DNA of 26,089 nt from DATBFX01 sp036558305 (GTDB lineage Bacteria; Chloroflexota; Chloroflexia; Thermomicrobiales; UBA6265), in the NCBI GenBank assembly GCA_036558305.1, contig DATBFX010000258.1:1-26089 (forward strand). Direction: 5' to 3'. Below are positions 22,783 to 26,089 of the stretch, piece after piece (within the stretch, counting starts at the first letter, position 1; each line of letters starts with the position of its first letter). A program made the translations under genes and the position numbers. The notes beneath the pieces are model-generated. The model saw only the letters and a list, made by a program, of their open reading frames with translations, was not told the origin of the DNA and searched no databases.

Positions 22783-23753
22783 CGCAGCTCCTCGCGCAGC
22801 GCCAGTGCCGGATCGAGTTCCCACAATGCCCCGAAGACTGCGCCGTGCAGTTGCGCATCCTCGCCGAGGACCGAGTGCATCAGCGCAGGGACCACCCGGA
22901 GCTCGCGCTCGACACGGCTGCGGACGCGGTCGATCAAATCGGTCCCTGCCGAAGCCGTGCCGCCGCCGAAGATGATCGCCTGCGGATCGAGCAGGGCCGC
23001 GATGTTGATCACCGCGATCGCCAGGTAATCGGCGACGCGATCGGCGACCGGTTTCAGCCGCCGGTCCTCGTCTGCCAGCTCGATCGCCTCCGCCGCGGTG
23101 AGTTTCTTGCGCACGACCTTGCGCGCTTCCTTCCGAATCGCCGGACCGCCGACCAGCAGTTCGAGACTGCCGTGTCCCCGCCGTTCCTTGCCGAGGTGCT
23201 GCCGGCCCATCACGAAATTGCCGACCTCGCCGGCGGCGTTGTTGTACCCCCGGTGCAGGCGCCCGTTGATCATCACGCCAGCGCCGATCCCCGTCCCGAG
23301 GGCCAGAAAGACGAAGTTGTGCATGTTTCGCGCGCTGCCGCGCCACCGCTCGCCGAGCGCCGCCGCGTTGGCGTCCTGCTCGATCCAGATCGGCGCGTCG
23401 AAACGCCGCGTCAAGATGCCCCGTAACGGCACGTCCTTCCAACCGGTCAGGTTGCCGGCGACGATGACCAACCCCTCCTCATGGTCGACTTGCCCCGGCA
23501 CCGCGACGCCTAGCGCACGGAGGCGTTTCATGGATTGACCGGTTTGGGCGACCAGCGCCTCGATCGACTCGCTCACCCGGTCGAGGAGTGCCTCCGGTGT
23601 CGCGTCGGCCGGTGTCGAAAAGCTGTCGCGTGCCAGCTCGTCGCCCGTGTCGGTGTCGCAGACCACGACGGCGACCTTGGTGCCGCCGACGTCCACGCCG
23701 GCCACCAGATCCCGCGATTTTGTCCTTCTCGTCGTCTTTGGCCGGTTTGCCAC
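22779..23753 (-). CDS. ROK family protein (sugar kinase-like) without the zinc motif
   Basis: A 324-residue ASKHA-fold protein. The phosphate loop is GVDVGGTKVAVVV (about 19-31) and the catalytic Asp lies in IEQDANAAALGE (about 120). LALGTGIGAGVMINGRLHRG and LDPQAIIFGGGTA are typical of ROK kinases such as glucokinase and N-acetylglucosamine kinase. The usual ExGH His is Asn here (AGEVGN), and the CxCGxxGCxE zinc cluster is replaced by GRQHLGKERRGHGSLE with no Cys. There is no N-terminal HTH, so it is not a NagC-type repressor. GTG 23753 follows AGGAG. The substrate is uncertain. Confidence 0.9.
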   Translation of the reverse strand: MANRPKTTRRTKSRDLVAGVDVGGTKVAVVVCDTDTGDELARDSFSTPADATPEALLDRVSESIEALVAQTGQSMKRLRALGVAVPGQVDHEEGLVIVAGNLTGWKDVPLRGILTRRFDAPIWIEQDANAAALGERWRGSARNMHNFVFLALGTGIGAGVMINGRLHRGYNNAAGEVGNFVMGRQHLGKERRGHGSLELLVGGPAIRKEARKVVRKKLTAAEAIELADEDRRLKPVADRVADYLAIAVINIAALLDPQAIIFGGGTASAGTDLIDRVRSRVERELRVVPALMHSVLGEDAQLHGAVFGALWELDPALALREELR

Positions 23754-23958
23754 GTCGTCACATCTCCTACCGGTTACGCGCCTCCGCCCGCTCCGTGGCG
23801 TTGCCTGGCTGGTCCGAGGAGCCGAGACGGGCTAGAATTATCGTGAGTTTCGCCGTCACCCCGCGCCCCTACCCGGTGCAGCCTGGACACGCCGACAATC
23901 TGCGCCTGTGAGGAGCGGTCTCGCGGGGTGCCCGCTCCGTGCGGATGGCGTCGTAGCC

Positions 23959-26089
23959 GTGAAAGTTGAGACCATGCCGTCAGGCACCACCACCAAGAAA
24001 ACCGCACCCGAGACGACCGAGCAACATCCGACCGACGGCGTGCAACCGCAGGTCGCGGATGCTACAACGACGGCCGTCGCTCCGAAGCGCGCGGCTGGGA
24101 AACGGCGGGAGCGATCGCGTCCCGAGCGGGCCAAACGCCGCCCCGTCGCCCTGCCGGTCCTGATCGTCGACGAAACCGTCCTCTTGCCCCACATGTCGAT
24201 CCCCTTCCCGATCGAGGACGACGAAGCGGCGATGGTCGTCGAGCGCGCCGGCCGGATGCCGCTGCGCCAGGTCCTCGTCCTGACCGAGCGTCTCGTCAAC
24301 CGGCCCGACGCCGACGGCGCGCTCGACAGCGAGTTCCGCGAACTGCTGGCCGACGAAGATGCCCCGCCGATCGAAGAGCGCCGGCGACCCCGCGGTGGCG
24401 CCCAGCGCGCCGACGACGGCGACGACCCCGGCGGATGGGTCCCGGACGAAGAACTCCCGGTCGAGGAGTACGAGTTGTGCGACGTCGGCGTCATCGCCGA
24501 GGTCGGGCAGCGCATCTCCCGCCCCGGTGGCCACTCCCACGTCATCCTGCAAGGGGTGGCGCGCGGCATCGTCGTCGATCTGATCCAGCAGGACCCCTAC
24601 GTCGTCGCCCGCGTCAACCGCCACGACGATCCCGTCGCCACGACGTCCGAGGCCGAGGCGGCGATGACCGCCGTCCTCGAACAGGTCGAGAACTACATCA
24701 GCATGCTCCCGAACGTGCCGGAAGAGGTGCTGACGATGGTCCGCAGCGTCGAGGAACCGGGTTGGTTGGCCGACCTGATCGCCTTCTCGCCGGAGTTCAC
24801 CCCCGACCAGCGCCAGGATCTGCTCGAAATCCTCGATCCGGTCGAGCGGCTGCGCCGGCTGAGCGTCATGATCCAGAAGCGCCTGATCGTCCTCAACTTG
24901 CGTCAGCAAATCGCCTCCGAGGCGCAGGCGGGGATGGATCGCCAACAGCGGGAATACTTCCTGCGGGAGCAGATCCGCGCCATCCAGAAGGAGCTCGGCG
25001 AAGGCAGCCCAGAAGAGACGCTGGCCGGCGAACTGCGCCAGAAGATCGAAGCCGCCGGGATGCCGGAGGAGGTCAAGTCGAAGGCGCTGATCCAGGTCGA
25101 GCGTCTGGAGCAGCAGCATCCCTTCTCGCCGGAAATCGGCGTCATCCGCACCTACCTGGAGTGGCTGACCGAACTCCCCTGGGCCGTCCAGACCGAAGAC
25201 CGTCTCGATCTGACCGAGGCCGGCAAGATCCTCGAAGCCGACCACTACGGATTGGAAAAGGTCAAGGAGCGGATCATCGAGTACATCGCCGTCCGCAAAC
25301 TCGCCGGTGACCGGCAGCGGGCGCCGATCATCTGCTTCGTCGGACCGCCGGGCGTCGGCAAGACCAGTCTCGGCCGCTCGATCGCCCGCGCCATCGGCCG
25401 CAACTACGTTCGGATGTCCCTCGGCGGCGTCCGCGACGAGGCGGAGATCCGCGGTCACCGCCGCACCTACGTCGGCGCCATGCCCGGTCGTGTCGTCAAG
25501 GCTCTCAGGGATGCCAAGAGCCGCAACCCGGTCATGGTCCTCGACGAGATCGACAAGGTCGGCTCCGACGCCTTCCGCGGCGACCCGGCCTCCGCCCTGC
25601 TCGAAGTCCTCGACCCCGAGCAGAACTCCTCCTTCTCCGACCATTACCTGGAGGTGCCGTTCGACCTCTCGAAGGTCATCTTCATCACCACCGCCAACCT
25701 GCTCGAACCGATTCCCCCGGCGCTGCGCGACCGGATGGAGGTGATCGAGGTCCCCGGCTACACCGAGGTCGAAAAACTCGCCATCGCCCGCGAGTTCCTC
25801 CTGCCGAAGGCGCTGGAATCGCACGGGTTGACGCCCGAGATGCTGACGGTGACCGACGACGCCCTGCGCCGGGTCATCCGCGAGTACACCGAGGAATCCG
25901 GCGTCCGCAACCTGGAGCGCGAACTCGGTTCGCTCTGCCGCAAGGCGGCCCGCCGCTTCGCCGGCGACGACGCGCCCGAGGAGATCACGATCGACGCGCC
26001 CGATCTCCCGACCATCCTCGGCGTCCCCCGCTACGAATTCGGGCGGGCGGAGGAGCAGGACGAGGTCGGCGTTGCCACCGGCGCCGCCG
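23959..26089 (+). CDS. lon: ATP-dependent protease Lon (3' end outside window)
   Basis: 710 codons of Lon lie in the window; the protease catalytic Ser/Lys lie beyond it. Residues 1-55 are a Thr/Lys/Arg-rich extension (for example PKRAAGKRRERSRPERAKRR). The LON substrate domain begins ALPVLIVDETVLLPHMSIPF and contains an acidic insertion of about 40 residues (EDAPPIEERRRPRG, RADDGDDPGGW). The coiled-coil region contains QQREYFLREQIRAIQKELGE. The AAA+ module has Walker A GPPGVGKTS (about 463-471), SLGGVRDEAEIRGHRRTYVG, and Walker B VMVLDEIDKVG (about 525). Lon degrades misfolded and regulatory proteins in the cytosol. GTG 23959 is chosen as the longer start; ATG 23974 is equally possible, and neither has a strong ribosome-binding site. 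It is divergent from the ROK gene. Confidence 0.95.
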   Translation, partial: MKVETMPSGTTTKKTAPETTEQHPTDGVQPQVADATTTAVAPKRAAGKRRERSRPERAKRRPVALPVLIVDETVLLPHMSIPFPIEDDEAAMVVERAGRMPLRQVLVLTERLVNRPDADGALDSEFRELLADEDAPPIEERRRPRGGAQRADDGDDPGGWVPDEELPVEEYELCDVGVIAEVGQRISRPGGHSHVILQGVARGIVVDLIQQDPYVVARVNRHDDPVATTSEAEAAMTAVLEQVENYISMLPNVPEEVLTMVRSVEEPGWLADLIAFSPEFTPDQRQDLLEILDPVERLRRLSVMIQKRLIVLNLRQQIASEAQAGMDRQQREYFLREQIRAIQKELGEGSPEETLAGELRQKIEAAGMPEEVKSKALIQVERLEQQHPFSPEIGVIRTYLEWLTELPWAVQTEDRLDLTEAGKILEADHYGLEKVKERIIEYIAVRKLAGDRQRAPIICFVGPPGVGKTSLGRSIARAIGRNYVRMSLGGVRDEAEIRGHRRTYVGAMPGRVVKALRDAKSRNPVMVLDEIDKVGSDAFRGDPASALLEVLDPEQNSSFSDHYLEVPFDLSKVIFITTANLLEPIPPALRDRMEVIEVPGYTEVEKLAIAREFLLPKALESHGLTPEMLTVTDDALRRVIREYTEESGVRNLERELGSLCRKAARRFAGDDAPEEITIDAPDLPTILGVPRYEFGRAEEQDEVGVATGAA

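Noticed and set aside
23801..23838. Promoter for lon (TTGCCT and TAGAAT)
   Set aside because: The spacing of 26 bases is too long and no better -35 lies at 16-18 bases. TAGAAT alone is not enough.

Overview
This window is high-GC bacterial DNA with tightly packed genes, many GTG starts and several 4-base ATGA/GTGA overlaps. The gene set suggests a Chloroflexota bacterium of the Thermomicrobia/Sphaerobacter kind: a TPR-LuxR regulator, a DUF1326/DUF2182 pair, a B12-riboswitch ECF locus with a transcobalamin-like solenoid, and an rpsP-khpA-rimM cluster. That placement is inference from gene content. No rRNA, tRNA, CRISPR array or transposase was seen.

Layout. 1-4136 (minus strand): the 5' part of a long membrane protein with a degenerate CHAT domain and TPR repeats, running off the left edge; then an SDR oxidoreductase and two small membrane proteins. 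4452-8573 (plus): a TPR-LuxR regulator, a possible small secreted peptide, DUF1326, DUF2182 and a secreted beta-rich protein, which together look like an uncharacterised metal-related membrane module. 8627-12028: an acyl-CoA ligase (minus) divergent from a two-subunit CoA-transferase-family enzyme (plus) whose B subunit seems to lack the usual catalytic Glu, as in IpdAB-type ring-opening hydrolases. 12281-14125 (plus): a small unknown ORF, then rpsP, khpA and an N-terminally extended rimM. 14136-16322 (minus): a nucleosidase, a DUF1634 protein and a TauE/SafE permease.

16445-21252 (plus) is the most informative locus. A cobalamin riboswitch with an intrinsic terminator precedes a secreted alpha/alpha solenoid protein, a membrane-anchored Cys-rich DUF4430-like protein, an ECF T component and a fused double ECF ATPase. 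The last three are joined by short gaps or 4-base overlaps. This is a coherent vitamin B12 uptake operon, but no S component is visible. The 3' end of the ATPase gene runs 110 bp into an oppositely oriented vapC, so the S gene may have been lost or may lie elsewhere.

21143-26089: a vapBC toxin-antitoxin pair (minus), pdxH (plus), a ROK-family protein without the usual zinc motif (minus), and lon (plus), cut by the right edge before its protease catalytic residues.

Several gene boundaries carry palindromic repeat elements of about 90-135 bp with long inverted arms (2419-2553, 3816-3936, 14999-15089, 22662-22782). Three of these have arms built from short tandem units. There are also degenerate copies at 10331-10370 and 12039-12086. 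In two cases flanking genes take their stop codon from the repeat arm.
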